Shown piece after piece: positions 54,667-64,000 of a stretch of 64,000 bases of DNA. Within the stretch, counting starts at the first letter, position 1; each line of letters begins with the position of its first letter. Location: positions 1,333,838 to 1,397,837 of the forward strand of contig NZ_LR733556.1 in assembly GCF_902506265.1 (NCBI RefSeq), read 5' to 3'. This DNA comes from Flavobacterium sp. 9AF. GTDB lineage: Bacteria > Bacteroidota > Bacteroidia > Flavobacteriales > Flavobacteriaceae. The notes under the pieces are model-generated. The model worked only from the letters and a program-made list of their open reading frames with translations, made no database searches and was not told where the DNA came from. The translations under genes and the position numbers were made by a program.

Positions 54667-57657
54667 CTATCTTTTTAATGAAAAATGTCCTTTTTGCACC
54701 CTTCCATCTAACATATTAATATGAAACCAATAATCAGATGCTGGCATAGCTATGCCGTTAAAAGTTCCATCCCAACCTCTTGATAAAGAAGATATTTGCT
54801 TTATTAGTTTTCCATATCTATCAAATATAGAAATGATGGTTTGTTCACCAAAACGATCATTAAAGCCTTTTATATTCCAATAATCGTTTATTCCATCTCC
54901 ATTAGGGGTAAAAAACTTTGGAATACCTAAAATACTAATTTCTCTTGTGGTCATTCCACAACCATTTAAATCGTAAACATATACTGTTAATGCACCTGGC
55001 TGTACAGCATTAAAAAAAGAACTATCCTGAAAATTTTCACCATCTATACTATATTGATAATTCCCATCACCAGAAACTAGAATAGCAACAGCGTTTGATT
55101 CTATTAAGTCTTCAATCTGAATATCCTGTATTATTGCAATATTGGAAGGATTTACTTTTATATTTCTAGTACTAGAACATCCCAATATGTTTTGTACTGT
55201 AACACTATAATTACCAATTGTATTTGCGTTGTAATAATATTGATTTTCTCCAGTTAACATTTGACCATCCAAAAACCATTGATAACTAAAATCTGTAATT
55301 GTAGCTAGGTCTAATAAACCGGCATTTAAAGTAACAGAAGAATTAGCATCGTCTGTACATATAACATAATCTACATCATCAATAAAAATGAAAGGTCTTG
55401 GGTTAACTACAAAAGACAAAACTTCTGTAACAAAACAATCTAAATTATTAATATTACTTACTTTAACTAACACATTTTTTGTAGCTGTTTGATAATCTCC
55501 AATAAAATTGGATATCAAATTATTGTTTTCATCAAAATATTCAACCTTTAGATTGGTTTGCCCTCCAACTATTATATTTTCAAATGAAGAGGTATCAAAA
55601 ACCGTAATTCCGTCTTGTTGTTGTGGATCTATTTCATCATCACACAATGTTAATAGATTAGGATTAACAGGGTTTATAACTGGCATATCATCTACAATAA
55701 ACTCTAGAGTTGTTGAAAAACTACACCCATTTGAAGTATTATTGGTTAAAGTGACATTCAATACTTGAGAATCAGATAAAAATGGATTTGGTAAAACATT
55801 ATAAACAGTATTATTTGAATCTGTATAACTTATTAAAACATTCGTTAAACCATTTAAAAGCGTTGCTTCAACAGAAGTAGTATCAAATGAGAACAATCCG
55901 TCATGATTATCATCACAACCCCTTATTACTTTAGGAGCAACTATTGGTAATGTTTCTACTTGAAGAATTACATATTTACCTAACCCCACACAATCGTTAT
56001 TGATATCACTATCGACTCTTACATATATATCTTGAGTATTTGGACTTAAACTATTGGTATAATTGGTTAGATTAGTAATTGCATTGTTTTCTACTAAAGC
56101 ATCATTTATATTTTCATAAAAACTAACATGAACAACTTGTCCTGTGAATAAATTTGAAATTTGGTTTGAAGCATTTGTTAAATTAAATTGTCCAATTCCA
56201 TCATTTATAGTGCCGAAAGTATCATCACACTCCGTAATTACAATTGGATTAAACGAAGCTGGAATTTGCGTTGCTGCAACAGTTAAATTCAATTGACCCG
56301 TTCTAAAACAACCATTATTATTGGTTACTCTATAATAAATAGTTTGAACATTTACCGTTTGATTTATAAAGCTAGTATCATTCGAAATAGGATTGACATT
56401 ATTATCAGCATCCGTAAGAGTTAAAAAATAAGTAAAAGTCAACCCAGTTGTATTACTCGTAATTAACGTATTTGCTTCAGTTAAATTAAAAGTACTAAAA
56501 CCATCTGTATCATCATCACATTGTTTTAAATTCGCACTAGCATTGATAATTGGTCTAGCAATTACTTCAACACTTAATTCAGAAACATCAAAACAAGAAC
56601 CCTTTTCTGTTCGTACATAAAAAGTGTGCATTCCTACAGTTAAGCTTATATTTTGCCAGTTAGCAATAGGATTTAAAGCAACATTTGCATCTGACAATGA
56701 ATTATAATAGCTAAAATTGACAGTTTGACTACCTGTATAAATTTCCGTATTATGAGAACTAAGGTTGTAATCAATAGTAGTTGAAGCAGTATTTTCACAA
56801 ACTATTTTTGAAACATCATTTGTAGTTATATTATTAAAAATGACATTTATAGGCTTTATTTCGGTACACTGAGCAGAAACAGAATTAATTCTAGCATAAT
56901 AAGTTCCTTGCGTTATATTTGAAGTTCCAATTATTGGATTATTATTTAAAGAAGCATCTTGTAGAGAAGAAAAGTAACTAATAAAAAAACCAGAAAATCC
57001 TGATAAATAGGAAGCATCCAATACAGAAAAATCATAAGGTTCTATCGTATCATTACCTTCATCACACAAAACTACATTTGGAAAATCGGGAAAATTTAAA
57101 TTAGCAAAAGGGTTTAAAATAGTAGCCGTTCCATTCCAATTCAAAGAGAAAGGAGAACTCCCAACCGGTCGATCTATTACCACAAAATAACTTTCACCTG
57201 CTAAAACATCTAATTGTTTCACAAAACTATCTCCATTAGGGCCAGGACCTTCACTTGTATCAAATGAAGAAGCGTTTAAACCGGTATGATTATTAGATTG
57301 ACCTGCAGCAGCAGGATTAGTAGTAGAACATCGAATAGGTGTTCCTAGATTCCCACACGTAGAAGCAGGTCCAAAAACCCAAAAATCATAATCTTCATTG
57401 ATACTACTACTTTGAGGAATAATTGTAAAACCTAAAGTACCAGGTTGATCTATAGTAACACGTAACCATAATGAATTATTTTCTTGACTACTACATGAAG
57501 GCGGATCAATTTCCTGAATTCCAGCACCTGAAACATTAAATGATACACTTTGATTGTCACAAGCTTGAATATAGTTTTGACAATCATTTGGCAAATTTTG
57601 AGAAAAGCTACAGATAGCTAAGAAAAATAAAAAAAGTAAATGGTATTTTTTTTTCAC
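54667..57657 (-). CDS. T9SS type B cargo, gliding-motility-associated C-terminal domain
   Basis: Secreted surface protein of 996 residues. Signal peptide ends CSFSQ. An N-terminal beta-sandwich (about 25-190, with LPNDCQNYIQACDNQSVSF and cysteines) is followed by four or more repeated Ig-like units of about 90 residues with a recurrent C-D-D..DG...F-type motif (for example QCDDDTDGFSTFNLTEA and ECDDTFGTINDGIGQFNLT). The C-terminus is a type B sorting domain: FFTPNGDGINDYWNIKGF, IFDRYGKLIKQI, GWDGTFNG, GHFSLKR. It is exported by the T9SS; its partner PorP/SprF is not adjacent. Confidence 0.93.
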   Translation of the reverse strand: MKKKYHLLFLFFLAICSFSQNLPNDCQNYIQACDNQSVSFNVSGAGIQEIDPPSCSSQENNSLWLRVTIDQPGTLGFTIIPQSSSINEDYDFWVFGPASTCGNLGTPIRCSTTNPAAAGQSNNHTGLNASSFDTSEGPGPNGDSFVKQLDVLAGESYFVVIDRPVGSSPFSLNWNGTATILNPFANLNFPDFPNVVLCDEGNDTIEPYDFSVLDASYLSGFSGFFISYFSSLQDASLNNNPIIGTSNITQGTYYARINSVSAQCTEIKPINVIFNNITTNDVSKIVCENTASTTIDYNLSSHNTEIYTGSQTVNFSYYNSLSDANVALNPIANWQNISLTVGMHTFYVRTEKGSCFDVSELSVEVIARPIINASANLKQCDDDTDGFSTFNLTEANTLITSNTTGLTFTYFLTLTDADNNVNPISNDTSFINQTVNVQTIYYRVTNNNGCFRTGQLNLTVAATQIPASFNPIVITECDDTFGTINDGIGQFNLTNASNQISNLFTGQVVHVSFYENINDALVENNAITNLTNYTNSLSPNTQDIYVRVDSDINNDCVGLGKYVILQVETLPIVAPKVIRGCDDNHDGLFSFDTTSVEATLLNGLTNVLISYTDSNNTVYNVLPNPFLSDSQVLNVTLTNNTSNGCSFSTTLEFIVDDMPVINPVNPNLLTLCDDEIDPQQQDGITVFDTSSFENIIVGGQTNLKVEYFDENNNLISNFIGDYQTATKNVLVKVSNINNLDCFVTEVLSFVVNPRPFIFIDDVDYVICTDDANSSVTLNAGLLDLATITDFSYQWFLDGQMLTGENQYYYNANTIGNYSVTVQNILGCSSTRNIKVNPSNIAIIQDIQIEDLIESNAVAILVSGDGNYQYSIDGENFQDSSFFNAVQPGALTVYVYDLNGCGMTTREISILGIPKFFTPNGDGINDYWNIKGFNDRFGEQTIISIFDRYGKLIKQISSLSRGWDGTFNGIAMPASDYWFHINMLDGRVQKGHFSLKR

Positions 57658-57675
57658 GATGGTTATTTATTTCGA

Positions 57676-57683
57676 CAAATATA
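57676..57683 (-). promoter_or_regulatory. -7 box of the type B cargo gene
   Basis: Minus-strand TATATTTG about 18 bp before the ATG at 57657; matches TAnnTTTG. No clear -33. Confidence 0.45.
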
Positions 57684-57710
57684 GATAATTTTAAAATGAA
57701 TACTGAAAAA

Positions 57711-58631
57711 TCAATTTTTCAAGAATTTAATATTTCTTTCAAATCCCTCAAACTTAGTTCTTTTAACAGCAGCGCCTTGAAATACTTTTGAGAATGTTTC
57801 CTTTGTAATTTCTTCCCAATCCTTTTTGGTAAAATTCAAAATGGCGCTATTAGGTTCAAACAGAGGTTCATTATGCGGTTTTGCAAAGCGATTCCATGGA
57901 CACACATCTTGGCACACATCACAACCAAAAGCCCAATCTTGAAACTTACCTTTCATTTCTTCAGGCAGGTTATCTTTCAACTCAATTGTAAAATAAGAAA
58001 TACATTTACTACCATCTACTACATAAGGAGCAACTATAGCTTGCGTAGGACAAGAGTCGATACAAGCGGTACAAGTTCCACAATGATCTGTCGTAGCTAA
58101 ATCATATTCTAATTCTAAATCAACAATTAATTCTGCAATAAAATAGAAAGACCCTACTTTTTGAGTAATTAAATTGGCATTTTTCCCAATCCAACCTAAT
58201 CCACTTTTTGCAGCCCAAGCTTTATCTAGTACAGGTGCAGAATCTACAAAAGCTCTTCCATTAACCTCACCAATTTCTGATTGAATAAAAAACAATAACT
58301 CACGCAATTTTTCTTTAATTACAAAATGATAATCTTGACCGTAAGCATATTTAGAAATTTTATAAGATTCTTGATTTTGAAATTCAGAAGGATAGTAATT
58401 TAATAATAATGAAATAACGCTTTTTGCGTCATCTACTAGTAATTTAGGATTCAATCTTTTGTCAAAATGATTTTCCATGTAACCCATTTGTCCATGTTTA
58501 TTTTCTTTCAACCATTTTTCTAATCTTGGAGCTTCATGTTCTAAAAAACCCGCTTTAGAAATACCGCAAGAAAGAAAACCTAATCTTTTAGCCTCATCTT
58601 TAATTAAATCGGCATAATTCTTTAAGGCCAT
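57711..58631 (-). CDS. queG: Epoxyqueuosine reductase QueG
   Basis: Cobalamin- and iron-sulfur-dependent enzyme for the last step of queuosine synthesis in tRNA. The two [4Fe-4S] sites are visible: C184, C187, C190, C194 ([12 protein letters not shown]) and C210, C237, C240, C244 ([10 protein letters not shown]). The [20 protein letters not shown] segment holds the active-site aspartate. Length 306 is the short form without HEAT repeats. Its ATG overlaps the P450 stop by one base. Confidence 0.97.
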   Translation of the reverse strand: MALKNYADLIKDEAKRLGFLSCGISKAGFLEHEAPRLEKWLKENKHGQMGYMENHFDKRLNPKLLVDDAKSVISLLLNYYPSEFQNQESYKISKYAYGQDYHFVIKEKLRELLFFIQSEIGEVNGRAFVDSAPVLDKAWAAKSGLGWIGKNANLITQKVGSFYFIAELIVDLELEYDLATTDHCGTCTACIDSCPTQAIVAPYVVDGSKCISYFTIELKDNLPEEMKGKFQDWAFGCDVCQDVCPWNRFAKPHNEPLFEPNSAILNFTKKDWEEITKETFSKVFQGAAVKRTKFEGFERNIKFLKN

Positions 58632-59971
58632 TATTGTCTTGTTTTAAATTCTAACACAGCGTCTAGTGGTTTCAAAGTGATCAGAGGTTTAATCTTAATA
58701 GGAGTCTTTTTTTCTACAATTTCATAACGTTCAACCATATTTATAATGGTTAAAATCATTTCATACATAGCAAAATTATTACCTATACACATTCGTTGCC
58801 CTGCACCAAAAGGGAAGTAATTTTTAGAAAATTTTACATTTTCATCTAAAAATCGTTCTGGTTTAAATAGTTCAGGATCTTCCCAAAAATCGGGATGACG
58901 ATGTATTTCATAAACAGAAAATAATAAATTAGATTTTTTGGGCAAATCAAAATCTTTAAAACAATCCTTTTCATTGTTAACTCGATCGATAAAATAAGCT
59001 GGTGGATATAACCTCATACTTTCCTCAATGACCGCTTTAATATATTTAGCATTTTTAATCCATAACATCAAATCGCAGGATTCTTTTTTAACTTCTTTTA
59101 TTTCATCTAAAATCTTTAATTGAACAACTGGGTTTCTAGCAATCAATTCGCAAGTAAAAGTCAAGGCATTTGAAGTTGTTTCATGACCCGCAGCAAATAA
59201 TATAAGTATTTCATCTAAAAGCTGTGTATCTTTCATTGACGAACCATCTTCATATTTGGCATCTAATAAAATATCTAACAAATCATTATGCTTTATTTCA
59301 CTTTGTTTTCTTTGCGTAACTAATTTTTGTAAAATGTCACGTGATTGGTCAATTAAATTAATATGATATTGTATTTTTCCTGTAAGTTTAAACCACCATC
59401 CTAAATAAGGCTGACGAAGTTCTTTTACCAACATTTGTTGTGTAATTTCGGTCGTATTTTGCAATTGTCTTAATTCAAAATCGGAAATTTCAGAACTAAA
59501 TAGAGACTTGACAACTGTCTGAAAAGCTAAATCATTAAAAACAGGAAAAACATCAAATTCTTGATTGATTTTAATTTTATTTAATTCTCTTTCAATAACA
59601 GCATTTACCATTTGCAACAAAAGAGATAATTGACTTTTATGGAAAGCTGGCTGAATTAATCTTCTTTGTTTTTGCCACTCCTCTCCTTCAGATGTGAGCA
59701 ATCCTCTCCCAATATATTTTGCTAAATCTTTTGTTTGAATAGATGACTTGGAAAAATTTCTTTGATTTTTTTGTAACACATAGCTAAGAAAATCGGCATC
59801 CCTAATAAAAATTACCGATTTACCAAAACCAATATTTAATCGAAAGAAATTTCCATATTTCAAAAAATTAGCTCTGTGGAAAGGCAAGGGATTTTTAAGA
59901 ATTTCTAAAGAATGTCTGATAAAACGCAGTAAAGAAACTTCAGGAAATTGATTAGTATCACTCATAAGCAT
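58631..59971 (-). CDS. Cytochrome P450
   Basis: Heme-thiolate monooxygenase of 446 residues. Heme-ligand C395 in [13 protein letters not shown]-helix AAGHETTS, ExxR in EESMRLYPP and PERF. No membrane anchor, so soluble. ATG 59965 (MSDTNQFP) is an equally likely start, two residues in. It is sandwiched between ruvB (6 bp away) and queG (1-bp overlap), so it is transcribed with housekeeping genes. The substrate is unknown; similar P450s in Flavobacteria are not well characterised. Confidence 0.94.
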   Translation of the reverse strand: MLMSDTNQFPEVSLLRFIRHSLEILKNPLPFHRANFLKYGNFFRLNIGFGKSVIFIRDADFLSYVLQKNQRNFSKSSIQTKDLAKYIGRGLLTSEGEEWQKQRRLIQPAFHKSQLSLLLQMVNAVIERELNKIKINQEFDVFPVFNDLAFQTVVKSLFSSEISDFELRQLQNTTEITQQMLVKELRQPYLGWWFKLTGKIQYHINLIDQSRDILQKLVTQRKQSEIKHNDLLDILLDAKYEDGSSMKDTQLLDEILILFAAGHETTSNALTFTCELIARNPVVQLKILDEIKEVKKESCDLMLWIKNAKYIKAVIEESMRLYPPAYFIDRVNNEKDCFKDFDLPKKSNLLFSVYEIHRHPDFWEDPELFKPERFLDENVKFSKNYFPFGAGQRMCIGNNFAMYEMILTIINMVERYEIVEKKTPIKIKPLITLKPLDAVLEFKTRQ

Positions 59972-59977
59972 ATCAAT

Positions 59978-61003
59978 TTATTCAAAAAGTCCTCCTTGAA
60001 TATTATTTTTAATCTTTCCTAAATGACGATATGCTTTTTCAGTGACTTCTCTTCCTCTCGGAGTTCGCATGATAAATCCTTCTTGAATTAAAAAAGGCTC
60101 ATAAACTTCTTCAATTGTTTCACCATTTTCTGAAACTGCTGTTGCAAGTGTAGTTAAACCAACTGGACCACCTTTAAATTTATCAATTATTGTATTTAAA
60201 ATTTTATTATCCATTTCATCTAATCCATGAGCATCAACATTTAAAGCTTTTAAAGCAAATTTAGTTATTTCAACATCAATTCTTCCGTTTCCTTTAATTT
60301 GGGCAAAATCGCGAACTCTTCTTAACAAAGCATTTGCAATCCTAGGAGTTCCTCTACTTCTTCCTGCAATTTCAATTGCCGCTTCAAGATCAATTTCAAC
60401 TCTTAATATGGAAGCACTCCTTTCAATTATAGTTGCTAACAATTCAGTATTATAATACTGTAATCTGCTTTGAATACCAAATCTAGCACGCATTGGAGCA
60501 GTTAATAAACCTGAACGAGTCGTAGCACCAACTAATGTAAACGGATTGAGATTAATTTGAACCGTTCTTGCATTAGGGCCACTTTCAATCATAATATCAA
60601 TTTTATAATCTTCCATTGCAGAATATAAATATTCCTCAACAATAGGGCTCAATCGATGAATTTCATCAATAAACAATACATCTCTTTCCTCAAGGTTGGT
60701 TAGTAACCCTGCTAAGTCACCTGGTTTATCTAATACAGGCCCAGAAGTTATCTTAATTCCAACCCCTAATTCATTTGCTAAAATATTTGCTAATGTTGTT
60801 TTACCTAAACCAGGAGGACCGTGGAACAAGGCATGGTCTAAGGCCTCATTCCTTTGATTAGCTGCTTGAACAAAAACTTTCAAATTTTCCAATACATGAT
60901 CTTGACCAGCAAAATCATCAAATGATAATGGACGTAATGCTTTTTCAATATCCATTTCTTGAGAGCTAAAGCGCTCTTTATTCGGGTTTAAATTCTCATT
61001 CAT
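59978..61003 (-). CDS. ruvB: Holliday junction DNA helicase RuvB
   Basis: AAA+ motor of branch migration. From ATG 61003: [11 protein letters not shown], Walker [10 protein letters not shown] (62-70), Walker [10 protein letters not shown] with D113/E114, sensor GATTRSGLL and the arginine finger region RARFG, then a winged helix ending [16 protein letters not shown]. The 14-residue longer frame from 61045 would begin inside the coxA terminator, so I reject it. First gene of ruvB-P450-queG. Confidence 0.97.
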   Translation of the reverse strand: MNENLNPNKERFSSQEMDIEKALRPLSFDDFAGQDHVLENLKVFVQAANQRNEALDHALFHGPPGLGKTTLANILANELGVGIKITSGPVLDKPGDLAGLLTNLEERDVLFIDEIHRLSPIVEEYLYSAMEDYKIDIMIESGPNARTVQINLNPFTLVGATTRSGLLTAPMRARFGIQSRLQYYNTELLATIIERSASILRVEIDLEAAIEIAGRSRGTPRIANALLRRVRDFAQIKGNGRIDVEITKFALKALNVDAHGLDEMDNKILNTIIDKFKGGPVGLTTLATAVSENGETIEEVYEPFLIQEGFIMRTPRGREVTEKAYRHLGKIKNNIQGGLFE

Positions 61004-61007
61004 AAAG

Positions 61008-61015
61008 CAAAGATA
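61008..61015 (-). promoter_or_regulatory. -7 box directly before ruvB
   Basis: Minus-strand TATCTTTG ends 4 bp before the ATG at 61003, the same distance as at murI. If used, the ruvB transcript would start at or beside its first codon. Confidence 0.45.
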
Positions 61016-61029
61016 AGCAAACTTAAAAA

Positions 61030-61060
61030 CAAAAAACCTTTCCATATTGGAAAGGTTCTT
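61030..61060 (-). terminator. Terminator of the oxidase coxB-coxA unit
   Basis: Stem AACCTTTCCA (61035-61044), loop TAT, TGGAAAGGTT (61048-61057), and an A-run at 61031-61036 that reads as U's on the minus strand. It insulates ruvB from the oxidase genes. Confidence 0.85.
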
Positions 61061-61078
61061 AATTATATCTATAAAATC

Positions 61079-62848
61079 TTAATGATGTAATTCTTCTTCT
61101 CCTTCTTTCATTGGAGTAATTTGAGTAACAAAATCATCATCGTGACCTGGTTTACTATAATCATAAGCCCAACGGTGTACTTCCGGTATTTCACCTGGCC
61201 AGTTGCCATGAACATGTTCAACTGGTGTAGTCCACTCAAGAGTGTTTGATTTCCAAGGGTTTTGAGTTGCTTTTTTACCATAGAAAATACTATAGAAAAA
61301 GTTCCAGAAGAAAACAACTTGAAAAACAGCACCAACAATTGCAAAAATTGTAATCAAAACATTCACATCAGCTAACTCATCAAATAATGGAAATGCTGAA
61401 TTTGTATAGTAACGTCTAGGTAAACCAGCCATACCGATAAAGTGCATTGGAAAAAACACTCCATAAGCACAAACAGCAGTTATCCAAAAATGCACATATC
61501 CTAGTGTTTTGTTCATCATTCTACCAAACATTTTAGGAAACCAATGATATACCCCAGCAAAGAAACCATAAAGAGCTGAAATACCCATTACTAAGTGGAA
61601 GTGAGCTACAACGAAATATGTGTCATGAACATTAATATCTAAAGTAGAATCTCCTAATATAATACCCGTTAAACCACCAGTGATAAATGTTGATACTAAT
61701 CCAATTGAAAACAACATAGCAGGATTCAATTGCAGATTACCTTTCCAAAGAGTGGTAATATAATTAAATGCTTTTACTGCAGAAGGAATAGCAATTAATA
61801 ATGTTGTAAATGTAAATACTGAACCTAAAAACGGATTCATTCCCGAAACGAACATATGGTGCCCCCAAACAATTGTTGATAAGAATGCAATTGCCAAAAT
61901 AGAAGCAATCATTGCTCTATAACCAAAAATAGGCTTTCTAGAATTTGTAGCAATAATTTCAGACGTAATACCTAAAGCAGGTAATAAAACGATATATACC
62001 TCTGGGTGACCTAAGAACCAAAATAAGTGTTCAAACAATACAGGTGATCCACCTTGATAATGTAATACTTCACCTTTAATGAATATATCAGACAAGAAGA
62101 AAGATGTACCAAAACTTCTATCAAAAATTAATAATAATGCTGCTGAAAATAATACTGGAAACGAAACAATTCCTATGATTGCAGTTACAAAAAATGCCCA
62201 TACTGTTAATGGCAATCTAGTCATTGTCATTCCTTTTGTTCTAAGGTTAATTACTGTAACTACATAATTTAATGACCCCATTAATGAAGAAGCAATAAAT
62301 ATAGCCATAGAAACTAACCATAAAGTCATACCCAAACCAGAACCAGGTATTGCTTCAGGCAATGCACTTAGAGGAGGATATATTGTCCAACCTGCTGATG
62401 CCGGTCCAGATTCTACAAATAAAGATATTAACATGATTACAGAAGACAAGAAAAACATCCAGTAAGAAAGCATATTCATAAAACCAGAAGCCATATCGCG
62501 TGCTCCAATTTGTAATGGAATAAGTAAATTACTAAAAGTACCGCTTAATCCTGCTGTTAATACAAAGAATACCATAATAGTACCATGTATTGTTACTAAT
62601 GCTAAATAAATATCATTACGCATTACACCTCCAGGTGCAAAATTTTCACCTAAAAGAAATTTAAATATACCAAAAGATTGTTCTGGCCAAGCTATTTGCA
62701 TACGGAATAAAATAGAAAGTAATACTCCTACAATTCCCATAATTAAACCTGTTATCAGGTATTGCTTAGCGATCATCTTATGATCTAAACTAAAAATATA
62801 TTTAGTAATAAATGTTTCTTTATGATGACCGTGTTCGTGTGCTGACAT
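61079..62848 (-). CDS. Cytochrome c oxidase subunit I
   Basis: Catalytic subunit with heme a and the heme-CuB centre, 589 residues, twelve helices. Heme ligand H88 (TIHGTIM), CuB ligands H281, H330 and H331 with cross-linked Y285 in GHPEVYI, E283 of the proton channel, K359 of the K-channel (IPSAVKAFNYI) and heme ligands H416/H418 (AHFHLVMG). This is the A1 type. It lies 26 bp after subunit II. Confidence 0.97.
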   Translation of the reverse strand: MSAHEHGHHKETFITKYIFSLDHKMIAKQYLITGLIMGIVGVLLSILFRMQIAWPEQSFGIFKFLLGENFAPGGVMRNDIYLALVTIHGTIMVFFVLTAGLSGTFSNLLIPLQIGARDMASGFMNMLSYWMFFLSSVIMLISLFVESGPASAGWTIYPPLSALPEAIPGSGLGMTLWLVSMAIFIASSLMGSLNYVVTVINLRTKGMTMTRLPLTVWAFFVTAIIGIVSFPVLFSAALLLIFDRSFGTSFFLSDIFIKGEVLHYQGGSPVLFEHLFWFLGHPEVYIVLLPALGITSEIIATNSRKPIFGYRAMIASILAIAFLSTIVWGHHMFVSGMNPFLGSVFTFTTLLIAIPSAVKAFNYITTLWKGNLQLNPAMLFSIGLVSTFITGGLTGIILGDSTLDINVHDTYFVVAHFHLVMGISALYGFFAGVYHWFPKMFGRMMNKTLGYVHFWITAVCAYGVFFPMHFIGMAGLPRRYYTNSAFPLFDELADVNVLITIFAIVGAVFQVVFFWNFFYSIFYGKKATQNPWKSNTLEWTTPVEHVHGNWPGEIPEVHRWAYDYSKPGHDDDFVTQITPMKEGEEELHH

Positions 62849-62874
62849 ATCTTATATTATTTTAATACCTTAAT

Positions 62875-64000
62875 CTATTTAATAATTTGAGCTACAACTT
62901 TTGTAGAATCTACAACTGTTTCAACTGGCTCAACTACTTCAGGAGTAGGTGCAGGCGCAGGTGTGTTTGCTTCAGCCCATTGAGATGCTAATGTTGGTTT
63001 ATCTTTTAACCAAGTTTTAAAATCTTCAGGAGTATCGACTACAATTTTCATTTGCATATTATAATGAGAAGCTCCACAAATTTTATTACAAAGTAGTAAA
63101 TAATCAAAAGTATAAGGCTCCAAAGCTTCTTCTCCATTAGCTTTTAACTCAATACTTTTTTTAGCTCTAATTTTGTTTATCTTATCTACTTTAGCTTTAA
63201 TACCATCATCTTCACGCATCTCTGCTGTTGTTTTAGTAGGTACAAATGCAAATTGTGTAATCATACCAGGAACACAATTCATTTGGGCTCTAAAATGAGG
63301 CATGTAAGCAGAATGTAATACATCTTGTGATCTCATTTTAAAAACAACTTTTTTCCCTTTAGGAATATGAAGCTCAGTAACTACTTTATCATCTTGCGCA
63401 GCTGGATCAGATAAATCTACACCCAACGTATTCACACCTTCAATAAATCGAACATTTGCTTTACCTAATGTATTATCTTCACCAGAGTATCTTGCTTCCC
63501 AACTAAATTGTTTAGCATATAATTCTACATAAATAACCTCTTCTTCATCATCATAATACATGATATTGTTCCAAGTATATAATCCATATAAAATTAAACC
63601 TGCTAATACAATAACTGGAATGATAGTCCAAACTGCTTCTAATTTATTATTATCCGCAAAATATAATGCTTTTTGACCTTGTTTTCCTCTATATTTAAAG
63701 GCAAAATAATGTAGTAAAAATTGTGTAATTGTTTGAACAATAAAAATAATAACTAAAGAGATAGTCATTAAATTATCATAATCTGGACCGTGATCTGAAG
63801 CTGGTGTACCTAATACTAAATCACCCCAAGCCCAAATAGAATAAATTGAGAATACATAGATAAAACCAACAAAAGCAAACATTAAATAACCATTAACACT
63901 ATTGTCTTTATCATTGGCAATTTCAGAATCAGCTGAATTTGACCCTACTTGAGTTAAATCGAATATTTTAGTTAATTGCCAAATAGCAATTCCAATTAAA
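62875..64000 (-). CDS. Cytochrome c oxidase subunit II, 5' end outside window
   Basis: Subunit II with the CuA centre. The frame stays open to the window end: residues reading IAIWQLTKIFDLTQVGSN precede the first internal Met at 63882, so the true start is beyond 64000. Two membrane helices and a cupredoxin domain are visible. CuA ligands are H in DVLHSAYMPH and C, C, H, M in CNKICGASHYNM; the glutamate usually found between the cysteines is Lys here. An insertion (about 35 residues, KAKVDKINKIRAKKSIEL) separates the histidine strand from the second ligand loop. The C-terminal tail is Pro/Ala/Val rich (TPAPAPTPEVVEPVETV). Confidence 0.95.
   Translation of the reverse strand, partial: LIGIAIWQLTKIFDLTQVGSNSADSEIANDKDNSVNGYLMFAFVGFIYVFSIYSIWAWGDLVLGTPASDHGPDYDNLMTISLVIIFIVQTITQFLLHYFAFKYRGKQGQKALYFADNNKLEAVWTIIPVIVLAGLILYGLYTWNNIMYYDDEEEVIYVELYAKQFSWEARYSGEDNTLGKANVRFIEGVNTLGVDLSDPAAQDDKVVTELHIPKGKKVVFKMRSQDVLHSAYMPHFRAQMNCVPGMITQFAFVPTKTTAEMREDDGIKAKVDKINKIRAKKSIELKANGEEALEPYTFDYLLLCNKICGASHYNMQMKIVVDTPEDFKTWLKDKPTLASQWAEANTPAPAPTPEVVEPVETVVDSTKVVAQIIK

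Noticed and set aside
61004..61045. Longer N-terminus for ruvB
   Set aside because: It starts inside the coxA terminator hairpin; the -7 box also lies within it.
1..64000. tRNA, rRNA, CRISPR array, insertion sequence or restriction/defence system
   Set aside because: No cloverleaf with a CCA-type end, no regularly spaced repeats, and no transposase, integrase or nuclease genes were seen; a covariance-model and profile search would be needed to exclude small ones.

Overview
The window is a low-GC chromosomal segment from a member of the Flavobacteriaceae, most likely Flavobacterium or a close relative. The evidence is the gene content: type IX secretion and gliding genes (sprA, a RemB-like protein, a PorP/SprF-family protein, a type B sorting-domain protein), a FolK-deoxynucleoside kinase fusion, a two-domain malic enzyme, and caa3-type cytochrome oxidase genes in Bacteroidetes order. 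Start codons lack clear Shine-Dalgarno sequences, and several genes are preceded by the Bacteroidetes -7 box TAnnTTTG. I saw no rRNA, tRNA, CRISPR array, insertion sequence or prophage. Most of the window is core chromosome.

Layout. 1-1219: a LytS/LytR-type two-component pair, with the kinase cut by the window edge. 1.2-10.3 kb: folK-dNK, sppA, a YhhQ-type queuosine-precursor transporter, an AsmA-like protein, a DUF2797 protein and a bacterial GH3-family protein. 10.3-12.2 kb: a 47-residue lipoprotein absent from standard ORF lists, then an OmpA/PD40 envelope protein. 12.3-15.7 kb: tig-clpP-clpX. 15.8-20.6 kb: small membrane protein, SGNH-hydrolase lipoprotein with a FadL/TodX porin, alpha/beta hydrolase with pdxJ. 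20.7-28.8 kb: an envelope-biogenesis run on the plus strand (CBS protein, nadK, DUF6089-like protein, uppS, bamA, two Skp/OmpH chaperones, murI), followed by a structured element resembling the Flavo-1 RNA motif.

28.9-31.1 kb: gamma-carbonic anhydrase, a PorP/SprF-like protein, two out-of-frame gene remnants and an XRE-type regulator; this is the only visibly decayed part of the window. 31.1-36.3 kb: cytochrome oxidase assembly and subunits (CxxC protein, DUF420, Sco, a cysteine-less Sco-like paralogue, subunit IV, two subunit III genes, heme O synthase). 36.4-41.8 kb: RemB-like protein, deoC, two TonB proteins, VanZ-like protein, gcvH. 41.9-52.0 kb: sprA, ruvA, maeB. 52.2-61.0 kb: an erythromycin-esterase-like fusion, a type B T9SS cargo, queG, a cytochrome P450 and ruvB. 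61.1-64.0 kb: oxidase subunits I and II, the latter running off the window.

The genes work together in a few groups: outer membrane assembly (BamA, Skp-like chaperones, AsmA-like), cell wall precursors (UppS, MurI), respiration (oxidase subunits plus heme O and copper delivery), T9SS export and gliding (SprA, RemB-like, PorP/SprF, type B cargo), Holliday-junction processing (RuvA, RuvB in separate operons) and queuosine salvage/synthesis (YhhQ, QueG). The observations most worth checking are the deletion-like scar upstream of the PorP/SprF gene (30.5-30.7 kb), the Flavo-1-like element, the lack of any ATG for sprA, possible leaderless transcription of murI and ruvB, and a shared P-x-F-x-x-C-x10-C motif in both TonB proteins and the RemB-like protein. 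I do not see a clearly new multi-gene system.
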